DNA of 25,587 nucleotides, taken from the NCBI RefSeq assembly GCF_963678635.1, contig NW_026970950.1, forward strand, positions 1-25,587, given 5' to 3'. The notes beneath the pieces were generated by a model. It worked only from the letters and a program-made list of their open reading frames with translations. It was not told the origin of the DNA and made no database searches. Shown piece by piece: positions 1 through 11,263 of the stretch. Source of the stretch: Symsagittifera roscoffensis. Taxonomy: Eukaryota > Xenacoelomorpha > Acoela > Convolutidae. The first letter of the stretch is position 1; every line of letters starts with the position of its first letter. The position numbers were made by a program, and so were the translations under genes.

Positions 1-22
1 GCCCAAGTCTGACAAGAAGTAA
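1..22 (+). CDS. H2A: Histone H2A, 3' end only (cut by window edge)
   Basis: The first 22 bases match the last 22 bases of the complete H2A genes exactly. They encode the C-terminal residues PKSDKK and a TAA stop. The gene starts outside the window, so its codon-116 allele (Ala or Thr) is unknown. Its stem-loop follows at 73. Confidence 0.95.
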
Positions 23-72
23 AGAGCTTCTACCTCAACCAGTTGCTAGCTTTCAAGCTTCAACACCAAACC

Positions 73-105
73 GGCCTTTTTAAAGGCCACCAAACTTAAA
101 GTTCT
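73..105 (+). terminator. H2A histone 3' stem-loop and candidate downstream element
   Basis: GGCCTTTTTAAAGGCC (73-88) folds as the metazoan histone stem-loop: a 6-bp stem GGCCUU/AAGGCC with a UUUA loop, preceded by CCAAACC and followed by ACCA. This is the SLBP-binding signal that replaces poly(A) on S-phase histone mRNAs. AGTTCT at 100-105 lies 11 nt downstream and recurs near this position after all four gene types. It is the candidate U7-pairing element. A perfect hairpin CCTGC-CTA-GCAGG follows at 116-128 (inferred to be incidental). Confidence 0.93.
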
Positions 106-229
106 ATCTTTTTATCCTGCCTAGCAGGCATAGCTACGCTACTCAGAGCAAACCATGGGGGCCTAACACAACTAGCTAGCCTCGAGCTCGACTTGCAGTC
201 CAAAATTGAAGCTTAATTTAGCTTTCAGC

Positions 230-303
230 TGAGAGCCAATCAGAATTGAGTATTCTTCGAGCTCAATTTGAACACAATTTTTCAAGTTAGGTTGGCATTT
301 TTG
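230..303 (+). promoter_or_regulatory. H2B proximal promoter
   Basis: A CCAAT box (236-240, in AGCCAATCAGA) lies 105 nt upstream of the H2B ATG. The same AGCCAATCAGA context occurs twice upstream of H3, which suggests a shared NF-Y-type factor. No clear TATA box is visible. Transcription probably starts between about 270 and 320. Matching CCAAT boxes lie at 3872, 7508, 11144, 19823 and 23459. The copy at 11144 is now in front of the LINE rather than an H2B gene. Confidence 0.65.
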
Positions 304-344
304 CTCGATCCACAACTCAACACCACTACAACTACATCTCTACA

Positions 345-713
345 ATGGCACCCAAAGTCAGCGGAAAGGCAGTCAAGAAGGCAGGCAAAGCCCAGAAGAA
401 GCCCACTGGAGACAAGAAAAAGAAGAAGAAGAGGCGAGAGACCTACTCTCTCTACATCTACAAGGTGCTGAAGCAGGTCCACCCTGACACCGGCATCTCC
501 TCCAAGGCTATGTCGATCATGAACAGCTTCGTGAACGACATCTTCGAGAGAATCGCCGGTGAAGCTTCAAAACTGGCCCACTACAACAAGCGATCAACCA
601 TCTCTAGCCGGGAGATCCAAACCGCAGTCAGACTGCTGTTGCCCGGAGAGCTGGCCAAGCATGCTGTCAGTGAGGGAACCAAGGCCGTCACCAAGTACAC
701 CAGCTCCAAGTAG
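345..713 (+). CDS. H2B: Histone H2B (unit 1)
   Basis: 122-residue core histone that pairs with H2A and forms the H2A-H2B dimers of the nucleosome in the nucleus. The ATG at 345 gives a normal-length protein starting [13 protein letters not shown] basic stretch KKKKKKRR (24-31) corresponds to the H2B DNA-contacting basic region. The histone fold starts near [17 protein letters not shown] (34-50) and continues through [11 protein letters not shown] and [20 protein letters not shown]. The C-terminal helix ends KYTSSK, and Lys117 (counting Met) is the equivalent of the conserved ubiquitination site. The leader just before the ATG lacks G for over 30 nt. The gene is intronless, and the stop TAG is followed 43 nt later by the stem-loop. 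The identical protein is encoded in all six copies. Confidence 0.98.
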   Translation: MAPKVSGKAVKKAGKAQKKPTGDKKKKKKRRETYSLYIYKVLKQVHPDTGISSKAMSIMNSFVNDIFERIAGEASKLAHYNKRSTISSREIQTAVRLLLPGELAKHAVSEGTKAVTKYTSSK

Positions 714-756
714 ACGACCAGCTTCTGCAACTAGTTGCTCTGAGCAACACCAAACC

Positions 757-790
757 GGCCTTTTTAAAGGCCACCAAAAAGCATAGTTCT
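757..790 (+). terminator. H2B histone 3' stem-loop and candidate downstream element
   Basis: The 16-nt stem-loop at 757-772 is identical to that of the other histone genes, flanked by CACCAAACC and ACCAAAAA. AGTTCT (785-790) follows after 12 nt. Confidence 0.93.
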
Positions 791-1181
791 CTTTGTACTC
801 TAGCTAGCAAGCTCAAATTGGCTTGTATGCAATTTCGAGCTCTCAAAAGCTAGCTTTGAGCATCTAATTTGAGCTACTAAGCTCAACTGAGCTTGTAACT
901 TGCTTAAAATAGCTCCAGATCAATTTAAGAGCTAAAAGACAGCAGAATTTTAAGCTTTCACGTCTCAGCCAATCAGATTTGAGCTTCCTTGTGCTCTCTA
1001 ACTTACAGCTCGAAATAGCTAAGTTTGAGCTTCCAAAGCTAGCTAACGAACCCAATTCAGCTAGGATAAGCTCAATTGAGTTTGTAGCTGGCTGACATTA
1101 GCTTTGGGTCAATTCTAGAGGCAGAAACACCAAATTTTCAACTTTTCACTTCTCAGCCAATCAGATTCGAGCTTAGTTTGA
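791..1181. other. AGCT-rich spacer between H2B and H3
   Basis: No gene is visible here. The stretch is packed with AGCT (as GAGCTC, AAGCTT, TAGCTA and GAGCTT words), about one per 20 bp, far above the roughly one per 256 bp expected by chance. A CCAAT box at 969-973 falls inside it. The same spacer repeats in every unit. Confidence 0.8.
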
Positions 1182-1257
1182 GCTTCCGCTATCACTCAGA
1201 CACGGGCCAATCACCTATGCCGCTTTTGGCGGGTAACCTCCAACCCAAGTATAAATA
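965..1257 (+). promoter_or_regulatory. H3 promoter: three CCAAT boxes, E2F-like site, TATA box
   Basis: CCAAT boxes occur at 969-973 and 1157-1161 (both in CAGCCAATCAGATT) and at 1207-1211 (GGGCCAATCACC). TTTTGGCGGG at 1224-1233 matches an E2F-type site, and its GCGGGTAA part (1229-1236) recurs in the H2A promoter. TATAAATA lies at 1250-1257. Order and spacing look like a classic S-phase histone promoter. The TATA box is 244 nt before the H3 ATG, so the leader would be about 215 nt, long for a histone. Copies lie at +3636, +7272, +15951, +19587 and +23223. Confidence 0.75.
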
Positions 1258-1911
<654 letters not shown>

Positions 1912-1941
1912 GCTCAAGGTGTACTCCACACCAACCAAACC

Positions 1942-1974
1942 GGCCTTTTTAAAGGCCACCCAACTATAAGTTCT
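1942..1974 (+). terminator. H3 histone 3' stem-loop and candidate downstream element
   Basis: The stem-loop at 1942-1957 carries the downstream flank ACCCA, the form closest to the animal consensus. AGTTCT (1969-1974) follows after 11 nt. Confidence 0.93.
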
Positions 1975-2100
1975 ATAATTCTTCACATTGAGCCTCGCTC
2001 AAGCGGGCTTCGACCAGAGGAAGCTTGAGCTGGTCTAGGTTGAGCTCTGCTTCCCCCTCATTGGGGTGACGCAGCTGGAAAAAGAGCTCGAGCTAGCTGT
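1975..2100. other. H3-H4 spacer, proximal part
   Basis: No gene is seen. The stretch contains CCCC-TCATT-GGGG (2054-2066), a small hairpin whose loop side reads ATTGG (inverted CCAAT), about 580 bp upstream of the H4 ATG. AGCT words are dense. Confidence 0.55.
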
Positions 2101-2492
2101 TCAATTGCTCCCGTACGTAGCCTAACTTTTTTGAGCTTCGAGCTCGCAGAGCTCGGCAAGCTACCTCATAGAGCTCAGGCAAGCTTGTATAAGCTTGATT
2201 TAAATCACAGAGCTCGAATAAGCTCTGTCGACTGACCAGTTTAAGCTAGTACACCTTGTGTGAGCTCAAAATTTTTTCAATTGCTCCCGTACGTAGCCTA
2301 ACTATTTTCAACTTAGAGCTCTCAGAGCTCGGCAAGCTATCTCACAGACCTCGAGCGAGCTTCTACGAGCTTGATTTAAATCACATAGCTCTGATAAGCT
2401 CTGTGGACTGACCAGTTTGAGGTAGAAGGTCTTGTGGGAGCTCAAAAAAAAAATTTCAATTGCTCCTTTACGTGCCTAACTTTTTTAAATAC
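2101..2492 (+). repeat. ~177-bp tandem repeat in the H3-H4 spacer (2.2 copies)
   Basis: Copy A (2101-2276, 176 bp), copy B (2277-2455, 179 bp) and a short third copy (from 2456) each start TCAATTGCTCC, followed by TACGT and GCCTAACT. A and B share further blocks: AGAGCTCGGCAAGCTA, CTTGATTTAAATCACA, TAAGCTCTGT and GACTGACCAGTTT. Each holds a dyad, ACAGAGCT...AGCTCTGT in A (one mismatch in B). No reading frame or RNA gene was recognised. Copies recur at the unit offsets; the last is cut by the window end. Confidence 0.85.
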
Positions 2493-2499
2493 TTATTAT

Positions 2500-2544
2500 C
2501 TGCTCTCTCATTGGCTGTTGGTATGAGGGCCAATCAGAGAGCAG
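2500..2544 (+). promoter_or_regulatory. H4 promoter: inverted pair of CCAAT boxes in a palindrome
   Basis: The left arm CTGCTCTCTCATTGGC (2500-2515) and right arm GCCAATCAGAGAGCAG (2529-2544) are inverted repeats matching at 15 of 16 positions, 13 nt apart. Each arm holds one CCAAT box (inverted at 2510-2514, direct at 2530-2534). The element lies about 100 nt upstream of the H4 ATG. TTTTTTAAATAC upstream at about 2481 is AT-rich but on the wrong side for a TATA box. Copies lie at 6136, 9772, 18451 and 22087. Confidence 0.7.
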
Positions 2545-2575
2545 AGAAGTCGGTCGAAAATTGATAGGTACCTAG

Positions 2576-2953
<378 letters not shown>

Positions 2954-2996
2954 GAAGCTTCTTAGCCAGCTGCTCTCCTAGCTGCAGCACCAAACC

Positions 2997-3030
2997 GGCC
3001 TTTTTAAAGGCCACCAACTATCTCAGTTCT
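2997..3030 (+). terminator. H4 histone 3' stem-loop and candidate downstream element
   Basis: The stem-loop at 2997-3012 comes 43 nt after the stop TAA. AGTTCT (3025-3030) follows after 12 nt. Confidence 0.93.
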
Positions 3031-3044
3031 TAAGTCAAGCTCTA

Positions 3045-3086
3045 CTAGAGCTCTAACGAGCTCTGCTAGAGCTCTAACAAGCTCAG
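3045..3086 (+). repeat. 21-bp tandem duplication upstream of H2A
   Basis: Two adjacent 21-bp copies (3045-3065, 3066-3086), both beginning CTAGAGCTCTAAC then (G/A)AGCTC. Each contains the palindrome AGAGCTCT. Present in each unit. Confidence 0.8.
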
Positions 3087-3139
3087 CTAGTTAGTGTAGA
3101 GTTTTCAGCGTATCTAAATTAACTTAAAATGCTAGCTCG

Positions 3140-3214
3140 ATTCTGATTGGCTCTCCCATCTTGGTGGCCGATTTGAACTTACTACCCTAAGACAGGGAGC
3201 CAAATTGCGGGTAA
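3140..3214 (+). promoter_or_regulatory. H2A promoter: inverted CCAAT and E2F-like word
   Basis: GATTGGCTCTCCC (inverted CCAAT, ATTGG at 3146-3150) and GGGAGCCAAATTG near 3195-3207 form an imperfect inverted repeat, like that of H4 but more widely spaced. GCGGGTAA at 3207-3214 matches the E2F-like word of the H3 promoter and is 43 nt upstream of the ATG. No TATA box is seen. Copies lie at the unit offsets +3636, +7272, +15951 and +19587. Confidence 0.62.
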
Positions 3215-3256
3215 AGTCAATCGTCAATCTACAGCTTCTACCACAACTACAACACG

Positions 3257-3658
3257 ATGTCAGGCAAAGGAGGAAAATCGAAGAGCGGCAAAGTTGGAGC
3301 CAAGGCCAAGACCCGATCAAGCCGAGCTGGACTGCAGTTCCCTGTTGGAAGAATCCACCGATTCATCCGCAAGGGCAACTACGCTGAGCGAGTTGGTGCT
3401 GGAGCTCCAGTCTACCTTGCTGCTGTGCTCGAGTACTTGACTGCTGAGATCCTTGAGCTGGCTGGCAACGCTGCTAAAGACAACAAGAAGTCCAGGATCA
3501 TCCCCAGACACTTGCAGTTGGCCATCAGGAACGACGAAGAGTTGAACAAGCTGCTCCACGGAGTGACCATTGCTCAGGGCGGTGTGCTGCCAAACATCCA
3601 GGCTGTGCTCCTACCCAAGAAGCAGTCTTCGTCTCAGCCCAAGTCTGACAAGAAGTAA
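3257..3658 (+). CDS. H2A: Histone H2A (unit 1, Ala116 form)
   Basis: 133-residue core histone that dimerises with H2B. The N-tail [18 protein letters not shown] is two residues longer than the usual animal H2A. The fold carries [20 protein letters not shown], the L1 loop region, and the acidic patch residues Glu59, Glu64, Glu67, Asp93, Glu94 and Glu95 (Met counted). The docking segment has [18 protein letters not shown], with Lys121/Lys122 matching the ubiquitination site. The tail then ends [11 protein letters not shown], holding an internal Ser-Gln (126-127) but not the terminal SQ(E/D)-hydrophobic motif of H2A.X. Codon 116 is GCT (Ala) here and ACT (Thr) in other copies. Confidence 0.98.
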   Translation: MSGKGGKSKSGKVGAKAKTRSSRAGLQFPVGRIHRFIRKGNYAERVGAGAPVYLAAVLEYLTAEILELAGNAAKDNKKSRIIPRHLQLAIRNDEELNKLLHGVTIAQGGVLPNIQAVLLPKKQSSSQPKSDKK

Positions 3659-3708
3659 AGAGCTTCTACCTCAACCAGTTGCTAGCTTTCAAGCTTCAAC
3701 ACCAAACC

Positions 3709-3741
3709 GGCCTTTTTAAAGGCCACCAAACTTAAAGTTCT
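3709..3741 (+). terminator. H2A 3' stem-loop and downstream element (unit 1)
   Basis: Stem-loop 3709-3724, 50 nt after the stop codon; AGTTCT at 3736-3741. Same sequence as at 73-105. Confidence 0.93.
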
Positions 3742-3980
3742 ATCTTTTTATCCTGCCTAGCAGGCATAGCTACGCTACTCAGAGCAAACCATGGGGGCCT
3801 AACACAACTAGCTAGCCTCGAGCTCGACTTGCAGTCCAAAATTGAAGCTTAATTTAGCTTTCAGCTGAGAGCCAATCAGAATTGAGTATTCTTCGAGCTC
3901 AATTTGAACACAATTTTTCAAGTTAGGTTGGCATTTTTGCTCGATCCACAACTCAACACCACTACAACTACATCTCTACA
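3742..3980 (+). promoter_or_regulatory. H2A-H2B spacer with H2B promoter (unit 2)
   Basis: Holds the CCTGC-CTA-GCAGG hairpin (3752-3764), AGCT-rich sequence, the t form of the variable site (3830), and the CCAAT box at 3872-3876. The uninterrupted LINE target sequence lies at 3940-3962, directly before the G-free H2B leader. Confidence 0.6.
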
Positions 3981-4349
3981 ATGGCACCCAAAGTCAGCGG
4001 AAAGGCAGTCAAGAAGGCAGGCAAAGCCCAGAAGAAGCCCACTGGAGACAAGAAAAAGAAGAAGAAGAGGCGAGAGACCTACTCTCTCTACATCTACAAG
4101 GTGCTGAAGCAGGTCCACCCTGACACCGGCATCTCCTCCAAGGCTATGTCGATCATGAACAGCTTCGTGAACGACATCTTCGAGAGAATCGCCGGTGAAG
4201 CTTCAAAACTGGCCCACTACAACAAGCGATCAACCATCTCTAGCCGGGAGATCCAAACCGCAGTCAGACTGCTGTTGCCCGGAGAGCTGGCCAAGCATGC
4301 TGTCAGTGAGGGAACCAAGGCCGTCACCAAGTACACCAGCTCCAAGTAG
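3981..4349 (+). CDS. H2B: Histone H2B (unit 2)
   Basis: Encodes the same 122 residues as the unit-1 copy, with promoter, leader and stem-loop intact, so it is expected to be functional. Confidence 0.98.
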   Translation: MAPKVSGKAVKKAGKAQKKPTGDKKKKKKRRETYSLYIYKVLKQVHPDTGISSKAMSIMNSFVNDIFERIAGEASKLAHYNKRSTISSREIQTAVRLLLPGELAKHAVSEGTKAVTKYTSSK

Positions 4350-4392
4350 ACGACCAGCTTCTGCAACTAGTTGCTCTGAGCAACACCAAACC

Positions 4393-4426
4393 GGCCTTTT
4401 TAAAGGCCACCAAAAAGCATAGTTCT
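4393..4426 (+). terminator. H2B 3' stem-loop and downstream element (unit 2)
   Basis: Stem-loop 4393-4408; AGTTCT 4421-4426. Confidence 0.92.
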
Positions 4427-5130
4427 CTTTGTACTCTAGCTAGCAAGCTCAAATTGGCTTGTATGCAATTTCGAGCTCTCAAAAGCTAGCTTTGAGCATC
4501 TAATTTGAGCTACTAAGCTCAACTGAGCTTGTAACTTGCTTAAAATAGCTCCAGATCAATTTAAGAGCTAAAAGACAGCAGAATTTTAAGCTTTCACGTC
4601 TCAGCCAATCAGATTTGAGCTTCCTTGTGCTCTCTAACTTACAGCTCGAAATAGCTAAGTTTGAGCTTCCAAAGCTAGCTAACGAACCCAATTCAGCTAG
4701 GATAAGCTCAATTGAGTTTGTAGCTGGCTGACATTAGCTTTGGGTCAATTCTAGAGGCAGAAACACCAAATTTTCAACTTTTCACTTCTCAGCCAATCAG
4801 ATTCGAGCTTAGTTTGAGCTTCCGCTATCACTCAGACACGGGCCAATCACCTATGCCGCTTTTGGCGGGTAACCTCCAACCCAAGTATAAATAGTCGGCA
4901 CTTCACATACTTTACTATATATATAGTTGAAATTGCTCCTTAATATATATAAGTAACGACTCACCAGAGCTCTCCTTCTATTGCTCTTTTACAAGCCTAA
5001 CTATTTTTTTATACATCGAGCGCTCTCAAGGCTTCTGGAGATCTGAATCTCTAGGTTACCTCACGGATTTTCACAAAATTTAACACCCAAAATCTACTTC
5101 TACATCTACAACTCAGCTACACTCAACTGA

Positions 5131-5547
<417 letters not shown>

Positions 5548-5577
5548 GCTCAAGGTGTACTCCACACCAACCAAACC

Positions 5578-5610
5578 GGCCTTTTTAAAGGCCACCCAAC
5601 TATAAGTTCT
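5578..5610 (+). terminator. H3 3' stem-loop and downstream element (unit 2)
   Basis: Stem-loop 5578-5593; AGTTCT 5605-5610. Confidence 0.92.
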
Positions 5611-5736
5611 ATAATTCTTCACATTGAGCCTCGCTCAAGCGGGCTTCGACCAGAGGAAGCTTGAGCTGGTCTAGGTTGAGCTCTGCTTCCCCCTCATTGG
5701 GGTGACGCAGCTGGAAAAAGAGCTCGAGCTAGCTGT

Positions 5737-6128
5737 TCAATTGCTCCCGTACGTAGCCTAACTTTTTTGAGCTTCGAGCTCGCAGAGCTCGGCAAGCTAC
5801 CTCATAGAGCTCAGGCAAGCTTGTATAAGCTTGATTTAAATCACAGAGCTCGAATAAGCTCTGTCGACTGACCAGTTTAAGCTAGTACACCTTGTGTGAG
5901 CTCAAAATTTTTTCAATTGCTCCCGTACGTAGCCTAACTATTTTCAACTTAGAGCTCTCAGAGCTCGGCAAGCTATCTCACAGACCTCGAGCGAGCTTCT
6001 ACGAGCTTGATTTAAATCACATAGCTCTGATAAGCTCTGTGGACTGACCAGTTTGAGGTAGAAGGTCTTGTGGGAGCTCAAAAAAAAAATTTCAATTGCT
6101 CCTTTACGTGCCTAACTTTTTTAAATAC
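5737..6128 (+). repeat. ~177-bp spacer tandem repeat (unit 2)
   Basis: Copies begin at 5737, 5913 and 6092, matching unit 1 by eye without length change. Confidence 0.82.
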
Positions 6129-6211
6129 TTATTATCTGCTCTCTCATTGGCTGTTGGTATGAGGGCCAATCAGAGAGCAGAGAAGTCGGTCGAAAATTGA
6201 TAGGTACCTAG

Positions 6212-6589
<378 letters not shown>

Positions 6590-6632
6590 GAAGCTTCTTA
6601 GCCAGCTGCTCTCCTAGCTGCAGCACCAAACC

Positions 6633-6666
6633 GGCCTTTTTAAAGGCCACCAACTATCTCAGTTCT
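6633..6666 (+). terminator. H4 3' stem-loop and downstream element (unit 2)
   Basis: Stem-loop 6633-6648; AGTTCT 6661-6666. Confidence 0.92.
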
Positions 6667-6892
6667 TAAGTCAAGCTCTACTAGAGCTCTAACGAGCTCT
6701 GCTAGAGCTCTAACAAGCTCAGCTAGTTAGTGTAGAGTTTTCAGCGTATCTAAATTAACTTAAAATGCTAGCTCGATTCTGATTGGCTCTCCCATCTTGG
6801 TGGCCGATTTGAACTTACTACCCTAAGACAGGGAGCCAAATTGCGGGTAAAGTCAATCGTCAATCTACAGCTTCTACCACAACTACAACACG

Positions 6893-7294
6893 ATGTCAGG
6901 CAAAGGAGGAAAATCGAAGAGCGGCAAAGTTGGAGCCAAGGCCAAGACCCGATCAAGCCGAGCTGGACTGCAGTTCCCTGTTGGAAGAATCCACCGATTC
7001 ATCCGCAAGGGCAACTACGCTGAGCGAGTTGGTGCTGGAGCTCCAGTCTACCTTGCTGCTGTGCTCGAGTACTTGACTGCTGAGATCCTTGAGCTGGCTG
7101 GCAACGCTGCTAAAGACAACAAGAAGTCCAGGATCATCCCCAGACACTTGCAGTTGGCCATCAGGAACGACGAAGAGTTGAACAAGCTGCTCCACGGAGT
7201 GACCATTGCTCAGGGCGGTGTGCTGCCAAACATCCAGACTGTGCTCCTACCCAAGAAGCAGTCTTCGTCTCAGCCCAAGTCTGACAAGAAGTAA
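6893..7294 (+). CDS. H2A: Histone H2A (unit 2, Thr116 form)
   Basis: Identical to the unit-1 protein except codon 116, ACT (Thr) at 7238-7240, giving [10 protein letters not shown] in the docking segment. The same Thr allele occurs at 19208-19609. Position 116 lies just before the conserved VLLPKK, so the change could touch the H2A docking region. I infer it is tolerated, since the rest of the gene is intact. Confidence 0.98.
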   Translation: MSGKGGKSKSGKVGAKAKTRSSRAGLQFPVGRIHRFIRKGNYAERVGAGAPVYLAAVLEYLTAEILELAGNAAKDNKKSRIIPRHLQLAIRNDEELNKLLHGVTIAQGGVLPNIQTVLLPKKQSSSQPKSDKK

Positions 7295-7344
7295 AGAGCT
7301 TCTACCTCAACCAGTTGCTAGCTTTCAAGCTTCAACACCAAACC

Positions 7345-7377
7345 GGCCTTTTTAAAGGCCACCAAACTTAAAGTTCT
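7345..7377 (+). terminator. H2A 3' stem-loop and downstream element (unit 2)
   Basis: Stem-loop 7345-7360; AGTTCT 7372-7377. Confidence 0.92.
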
Positions 7378-7616
7378 ATCTTTTTATCCTGCCTAGCAGG
7401 CATAGCTACGCTACTCAGAGCAAACCATGGGGGCCTAACACAACTAGCTAGCCTCGAGCTCGACTTGCAGTCCAAAATTGAAGCTTAATTTAGCTTTCAG
7501 CTGAGAGCCAATCAGAATTGAGTATTCTTCGAGCTCAATTTGAACACAATTTTTCAAGTTAGGTTGGCATTTTTGCTCGATCCACAACTCAACACCACTA
7601 CAACTACATCTCTACA

Positions 7617-7985
7617 ATGGCACCCAAAGTCAGCGGAAAGGCAGTCAAGAAGGCAGGCAAAGCCCAGAAGAAGCCCACTGGAGACAAGAAAAAGAAGAAG
7701 AAGAGGCGAGAGACCTACTCTCTCTACATCTACAAGGTGCTGAAGCAGGTCCACCCTGACACCGGCATCTCCTCCAAGGCTATGTCGATCATGAACAGCT
7801 TCGTGAACGACATCTTCGAGAGAATCGCCGGTGAAGCTTCAAAACTGGCCCACTACAACAAGCGATCAACCATCTCTAGCCGGGAGATCCAAACCGCAGT
7901 CAGACTGCTGTTGCCCGGAGAGCTGGCCAAGCATGCTGTCAGTGAGGGAACCAAGGCCGTCACCAAGTACACCAGCTCCAAGTAG
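7617..7985 (+). CDS. H2B: Histone H2B (unit 3)
   Basis: Full-length copy with its CCAAT box (7508) and leader intact. It is the last H2B before the LINE. Confidence 0.98.
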   Translation: MAPKVSGKAVKKAGKAQKKPTGDKKKKKKRRETYSLYIYKVLKQVHPDTGISSKAMSIMNSFVNDIFERIAGEASKLAHYNKRSTISSREIQTAVRLLLPGELAKHAVSEGTKAVTKYTSSK

Positions 7986-8028
7986 ACGACCAGCTTCTGC
8001 AACTAGTTGCTCTGAGCAACACCAAACC

Positions 8029-8062
8029 GGCCTTTTTAAAGGCCACCAAAAAGCATAGTTCT
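8029..8062 (+). terminator. H2B 3' stem-loop and downstream element (unit 3)
   Basis: Stem-loop 8029-8044; AGTTCT 8057-8062. Confidence 0.92.
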
Positions 8063-8766
8063 CTTTGTACTCTAGCTAGCAAGCTCAAATTGGCTTGTAT
8101 GCAATTTCGAGCTCTCAAAAGCTAGCTTTGAGCATCTAATTTGAGCTACTAAGCTCAACTGAGCTTGTAACTTGCTTAAAATAGCTCCAGATCAATTTAA
8201 GAGCTAAAAGACAGCAGAATTTTAAGCTTTCACGTCTCAGCCAATCAGATTTGAGCTTCCTTGTGCTCTCTAACTTACAGCTCGAAATAGCTAAGTTTGA
8301 GCTTCCAAAGCTAGCTAACGAACCCAATTCAGCTAGGATAAGCTCAATTGAGTTTGTAGCTGGCTGACATTAGCTTTGGGTCAATTCTAGAGGCAGAAAC
8401 ACCAAATTTTCAACTTTTCACTTCTCAGCCAATCAGATTCGAGCTTAGTTTGAGCTTCCGCTATCACTCAGACACGGGCCAATCACCTATGCCGCTTTTG
8501 GCGGGTAACCTCCAACCCAAGTATAAATAGTCGGCACTTCACATACTTTACTATATATATAGTTGAAATTGCTCCTTAATATATATAAGTAACGACTCAC
8601 CAGAGCTCTCCTTCTATTGCTCTTTTACAAGCCTAACTATTTTTTTATACATCGAGCGCTCTCAAGGCTTCTGGAGATCTGAATCTCTAGGTTACCTCAC
8701 GGATTTTCACAAAATTTAACACCCAAAATCTACTTCTACATCTACAACTCAGCTACACTCAACTGA

Positions 8767-9183
<417 letters not shown>

Positions 9184-9213
9184 GCTCAAGGTGTACTCCA
9201 CACCAACCAAACC

Positions 9214-9246
9214 GGCCTTTTTAAAGGCCACCCAACTATAAGTTCT
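9214..9246 (+). terminator. H3 3' stem-loop and downstream element (unit 3)
   Basis: Stem-loop 9214-9229; AGTTCT 9241-9246. Confidence 0.92.
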
Positions 9247-9372
9247 ATAATTCTTCACATTGAGCCTCGCTCAAGCGGGCTTCGACCAGAGGAAGCTTGA
9301 GCTGGTCTAGGTTGAGCTCTGCTTCCCCCTCATTGGGGTGACGCAGCTGGAAAAAGAGCTCGAGCTAGCTGT

Positions 9373-9764
9373 TCAATTGCTCCCGTACGTAGCCTAACTT
9401 TTTTGAGCTTCGAGCTCGCAGAGCTCGGCAAGCTACCTCATAGAGCTCAGGCAAGCTTGTATAAGCTTGATTTAAATCACAGAGCTCGAATAAGCTCTGT
9501 CGACTGACCAGTTTAAGCTAGTACACCTTGTGTGAGCTCAAAATTTTTTCAATTGCTCCCGTACGTAGCCTAACTATTTTCAACTTAGAGCTCTCAGAGC
9601 TCGGCAAGCTATCTCACAGACCTCGAGCGAGCTTCTACGAGCTTGATTTAAATCACATAGCTCTGATAAGCTCTGTGGACTGACCAGTTTGAGGTAGAAG
9701 GTCTTGTGGGAGCTCAAAAAAAAAATTTCAATTGCTCCTTTACGTGCCTAACTTTTTTAAATAC
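9373..9764 (+). repeat. ~177-bp spacer tandem repeat (unit 3)
   Basis: Copies begin at 9373, 9549 and 9728; same as unit 1 by eye. Confidence 0.82.
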
Positions 9765-9847
9765 TTATTATCTGCTCTCTCATTGGCTGTTGGTATGAGG
9801 GCCAATCAGAGAGCAGAGAAGTCGGTCGAAAATTGATAGGTACCTAG

Positions 9848-10225
<378 letters not shown>

Positions 10226-10268
10226 GAAGCTTCTTAGCCAGCTGCTCTCCTAGCTGCAGCACCAAACC

Positions 10269-10302
10269 GGCCTTTTTAAAGGCCACCAACTATCTCAGTT
10301 CT
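10269..10302 (+). terminator. H4 3' stem-loop and downstream element (unit 3)
   Basis: Stem-loop 10269-10284; AGTTCT 10297-10302. Confidence 0.92.
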
Positions 10303-10528
10303 TAAGTCAAGCTCTACTAGAGCTCTAACGAGCTCTGCTAGAGCTCTAACAAGCTCAGCTAGTTAGTGTAGAGTTTTCAGCGTATCTAAATTAACTTAAA
10401 ATGCTAGCTCGATTCTGATTGGCTCTCCCATCTTGGTGGCCGATTTGAACTTACTACCCTAAGACAGGGAGCCAAATTGCGGGTAAAGTCAATCGTCAAT
10501 CTACAGCTTCTACCACAACTACAACACG

Positions 10529-10930
10529 ATGTCAGGCAAAGGAGGAAAATCGAAGAGCGGCAAAGTTGGAGCCAAGGCCAAGACCCGATCAAGCCGAGCT
10601 GGACTGCAGTTCCCTGTTGGAAGAATCCACCGATTCATCCGCAAGGGCAACTACGCTGAGCGAGTTGGTGCTGGAGCTCCAGTCTACCTTGCTGCTGTGC
10701 TCGAGTACTTGACTGCTGAGATCCTTGAGCTGGCTGGCAACGCTGCTAAAGACAACAAGAAGTCCAGGATCATCCCCAGACACTTGCAGTTGGCCATCAG
10801 GAACGACGAAGAGTTGAACAAGCTGCTCCACGGAGTGACCATTGCTCAGGGCGGTGTGCTGCCAAACATCCAGGCTGTGCTCCTACCCAAGAAGCAGTCT
10901 TCGTCTCAGCCCAAGTCTGACAAGAAGTAA
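10529..10930 (+). CDS. H2A: Histone H2A (unit 3, Ala116 form)
   Basis: Ala116 allele (GCT at 10874-10876). This is the last histone gene left of the LINE. It shares with the copy at 22844 both the Ala codon and the downstream spacer g (11102), marking the two as close relatives. Confidence 0.98.
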   Translation: MSGKGGKSKSGKVGAKAKTRSSRAGLQFPVGRIHRFIRKGNYAERVGAGAPVYLAAVLEYLTAEILELAGNAAKDNKKSRIIPRHLQLAIRNDEELNKLLHGVTIAQGGVLPNIQAVLLPKKQSSSQPKSDKK

Positions 10931-10980
10931 AGAGCTTCTACCTCAACCAGTTGCTAGCTTTCAAGCTTCAACACCAAACC

Positions 10981-11013
10981 GGCCTTTTTAAAGGCCACCA
11001 AACTTAAAGTTCT
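10981..11013 (+). terminator. H2A 3' stem-loop and downstream element (unit 3)
   Basis: Stem-loop 10981-10996; AGTTCT 11008-11013. Confidence 0.92.
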
Positions 11014-11137
11014 ATCTTTTTATCCTGCCTAGCAGGCATAGCTACGCTACTCAGAGCAAACCATGGGGGCCTAACACAACTAGCTAGCCTCGAGCTCGAC
11101 TGGCAGTCCAAAATTGAAGCTTAATTTAGCTTTCAGC

Positions 11138-11211
11138 TGAGAGCCAATCAGAATTGAGTATTCTTCGAGCTCAATTTGAACACAATTTTTCAAGTTAGGT
11201 TGGCATTTTTG
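11138..11211 (+). promoter_or_regulatory. H2B promoter captured by the LINE
   Basis: This is an unchanged H2B proximal promoter (CCAAT at 11144-11148), but the sequence downstream of the leader start is now LINE, not H2B. If H2B transcription starts upstream of about 11234, its transcript would run straight into the element in sense orientation. This could give the LINE S-phase histone-type expression (inference). Confidence 0.6.
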
Positions 11212-11234
11212 CTCGATCCACAACTCAACACCAC
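11212..11234 (+). repeat. Target-site duplication, left copy (23 bp)
   Basis: Starts CTCGATCCACAACTC and ends ACACCAC. Identical to 16255-16277. The empty site is seen intact once in each uninterrupted unit (304-326, 3940-3962, 7576-7598, 19891-19913, 23527-23549). Flanking bases differ on both sides, which fixes the length at 23 bp. Confidence 0.95.
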
Positions 11235-11263
11235 ACCCAAGGAAACAACTGCCCCAGGAAAGC

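Noticed and set aside
2101-2492. tRNA, 5S or spliced-leader RNA gene in the tandem repeat
   Set aside because: No A/B box pair, no cloverleaf and no clear Sm site with hairpins could be made out; T-runs alone are not enough.
3257-3658. H2A.X or H2A.Z identity for the array H2A
   Set aside because: The terminal SQ(E/D)-hydrophobic motif is absent, the fold matches canonical H2A, and array location with stem-loop fits replication-coupled H2A.
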